Assembly: GCF_001956985.1 (NCBI RefSeq)
Contig: NZ_CP019082.1
Location: 4,836,001 to 4,900,000, forward strand
Reading direction: 5' to 3'
DNA: 64,000 nt
Origin: Paludisphaera borealis
GTDB taxonomy: Bacteria; Planctomycetota; Planctomycetia; Isosphaerales; Isosphaeraceae
In this document: piece by piece, positions 62,671 to 64,000 of the stretch
Layout of the letters: each line of letters starts with the position of its first letter
Numbering within the stretch: the first letter of the stretch is position 1
Notes under the pieces: model-generated
What the model was told of the DNA's origin: nothing
The model's database searches: none
The model's input: the letters and a program-made list of their open reading frames with translations, nothing else
Translations under genes and position numbers: made by a program

Positions 62671-64000
62671 CACCCAATATGCTTTTGCAGATCGCCCTTT
62701 ACCTCACGGTGCTGGTCGCGCTTGTCAAGCCGCTCGGCGGTTACATGGCGAGGGTCTACGAGGGGACGTCCAGCGGGGCCGATCGCGTTCTCGGATGGCT
62801 CGAACGCCTGATCTACCGCGCCGGCGGCGTCGACCGCGATGCGGAGATGAACTGGAAACAGTATGCGTCGGCGGTGCTGGTTTTCAACTTCCTGGGGTTG
62901 GGCTTCGTGTACCTGCTTCAGCGCGTTCAGCACCTTTTGCCGCTGAACCCCCAGGGAATGCCGGCCGTCGGGGCGGATTCGGCGATGAACACGGCGATCA
63001 GCTTCGCGACCAACACCAACTGGCAGGGCTATGCGGGCGAGGCGACGATGAGCTACCTCACCCAGATGCTCGGCCTCACCGTGCAGAACTTCGTCTCGGC
63101 GGCTTCGGGGATGGCCGTCCTGGTCGCGCTCGTTCGCGGGTTCGTCCGCCGCGAGGCGTCGACCATCGGCAACTTCTGGGTCGACCTGACGCGGTCGACG
63201 CTCTACATCCTGCTGCCGCTCTCGCTCGTCCTGGCGGTGCTCCTGGTCAGCCAGGGGGTGGTTCAGAACTTCCAGCCGTATCGGACCGTCGAACTGATCG
63301 ACCCCGCGATCGACGCCTCGGGAACCACCGTTTCACAACAGGTCGTGCCGATGGGGCCGGCGGCGTCGCAGGTCGCCATCAAGCAACTGGGGACGAACGG
63401 CGGCGGGTTCTTCAACGTGAACTCGGCGCACCCGCTGGAGAATCCGACGCCGCTGACCAACTTCCTGGAAGTGCTGGCGATCTTGCTGATCCCCGCCGCA
63501 CTCTGCTACACGTTCGGGCGGATGGTCGGCGACGTCCGCCAGGGTTGGGCGATTCTGGCGGCGATGCTGGTCATCTTCGTCCCGCTCTTGCTGATCTGCG
63601 CCGGGGCGGAGCAGGGGGGGAACCCCGCGCTCGACAAACTCGGCGTCGACCAGTCGGCCGGCGGGCTGCAAGCCGGCGGGAACATGGAGGGCAAGGAGGT
63701 TCGGTTCGGGATCGCCGGTTCGGCGATCTGGGCCGCGGCGACGACGGCGGCTTCGAACGGCAGCGTCAACGCGATGCACGACTCGTTCACGCCGCTGGGC
63801 GGCCTGGTCCCGATGTGGCTCATGCAGCTTGGCGAAGTGGTCTTCGGCGGAACCGGCAGCGGACTGTACGGGATGATCGTCTTCGCGGTGATCGCCGTGT
63901 TCATCGCCGGGCTGATGGTCGGCCGGACGCCCGAATACCTTGGCAAGAAGATCGAGGCGTACGAGATGAAGATGGCGGCCCTCGTCGTCTTGATTCCGCC
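62667..64000 (+). CDS. kdpA: K+-transporting ATPase channel subunit KdpA (3' end outside window)
   Basis: The start at 62667 overlaps the kdpF stop. The 444 residues present contain the KdpA hallmarks: [13 protein letters not shown] at the start, the first filter region [13 protein letters not shown], the second near [21 protein letters not shown], and a third near [14 protein letters not shown], plus [19 protein letters not shown]. The frame is open to the end of the window, and about 130 residues are missing compared with the usual ~560-600. KdpA forms the K+-selective path of the high-affinity KdpFABC pump. kdpB and kdpC are expected downstream; regulation (KdpDE or c-di-AMP) cannot be seen here. 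Confidence 0.97.
   Translation, partial: MTPNMLLQIALYLTVLVALVKPLGGYMARVYEGTSSGADRVLGWLERLIYRAGGVDRDAEMNWKQYASAVLVFNFLGLGFVYLLQRVQHLLPLNPQGMPAVGADSAMNTAISFATNTNWQGYAGEATMSYLTQMLGLTVQNFVSAASGMAVLVALVRGFVRREASTIGNFWVDLTRSTLYILLPLSLVLAVLLVSQGVVQNFQPYRTVELIDPAIDASGTTVSQQVVPMGPAASQVAIKQLGTNGGGFFNVNSAHPLENPTPLTNFLEVLAILLIPAALCYTFGRMVGDVRQGWAILAAMLVIFVPLLLICAGAEQGGNPALDKLGVDQSAGGLQAGGNMEGKEVRFGIAGSAIWAAATTAASNGSVNAMHDSFTPLGGLVPMWLMQLGEVVFGGTGSGLYGMIVFAVIAVFIAGLMVGRTPEYLGKKIEAYEMKMAALVVLIP

Overview
The window comes from a GC-rich bacterium that looks like a member of the Planctomycetota, most likely the Isosphaeraceae. The reasons are a DUF1559 prepilin-type protein, a very large beta-helix repeat protein, several caspase-fold/WD40 proteins beside a kinase fused to an FGE-sulfatase domain, GxxExxY-family remnants, many secreted proteins and lipoproteins of unknown function, and REP-like hairpins between genes. 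The family-level placement is inference; no rRNA gene is present. No tRNA gene and no CRISPR array were recognised.

Layout. 1-5 kb: 3' part of a giant beta-helix repeat protein, closed by a strong terminator. 5-7 kb: a secreted, probably outer-membrane protein. 7-24 kb: the most unusual block. It has a WD40 protein with a degenerate caspase domain, a small L,D-transpeptidase-fold protein, a WD40 protein flanked by two caspase domains (the first dead, the second with an intact His/Cys pair), a translationally coupled Ser/Thr kinase-FGE protein, and a membrane-anchored dead caspase-like protein. A lipoprotein gene and a frameshifted type VI secretion tssA lie beside it. 26-30 kb: two secreted proteins of unknown function, rbsD and the RNase P RNA gene. 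30.8-33.7 kb: a YbaK-type deacylase and a GxxExxY gene broken by a 1.8-kb element that was itself hit by an IS5-family insertion sequence. 33.7-45.7 kb: mostly housekeeping genes (putA, a ComEA-like protein, uvrB, a periplasmic binding protein, nadC-birA, a HEAT/TPR protein and a CbiA-like protein without its catalytic residues). 46-50.4 kb: a MscK-type mechanosensitive channel split into two genes. 50.4-56.7 kb: small membrane proteins, a PBP4-type carboxypeptidase, an aldose-1-epimerase homologue and conserved unknowns. 56.7-60.5 kb: a roughly 80-nt-period intergenic repeat array, a deleted GxxExxY remnant, a DUF1559 protein and a DUF1570-like protein. 60.5-62.3 kb: REP hairpins and an IS4-family element with a nonsense mutation. 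62.5-64 kb: start of the kdp potassium-uptake operon (a small membrane ORF, kdpF, and kdpA cut by the window end).

How the genes may work together. The minus-strand block from the membrane caspase-like gene through kinase-FGE to the double-caspase WD40 gene looks like one module: a membrane anchor, a kinase switch and a single catalytically competent caspase surrounded by inactive caspase folds. This is inference from domain content and gene overlap. The window also carries several layers of mobile DNA, including a 150-bp palindrome-bearing element in two inverted copies (next to rnpB and uvrB) and inverted-repeat-bounded GxxExxY modules.
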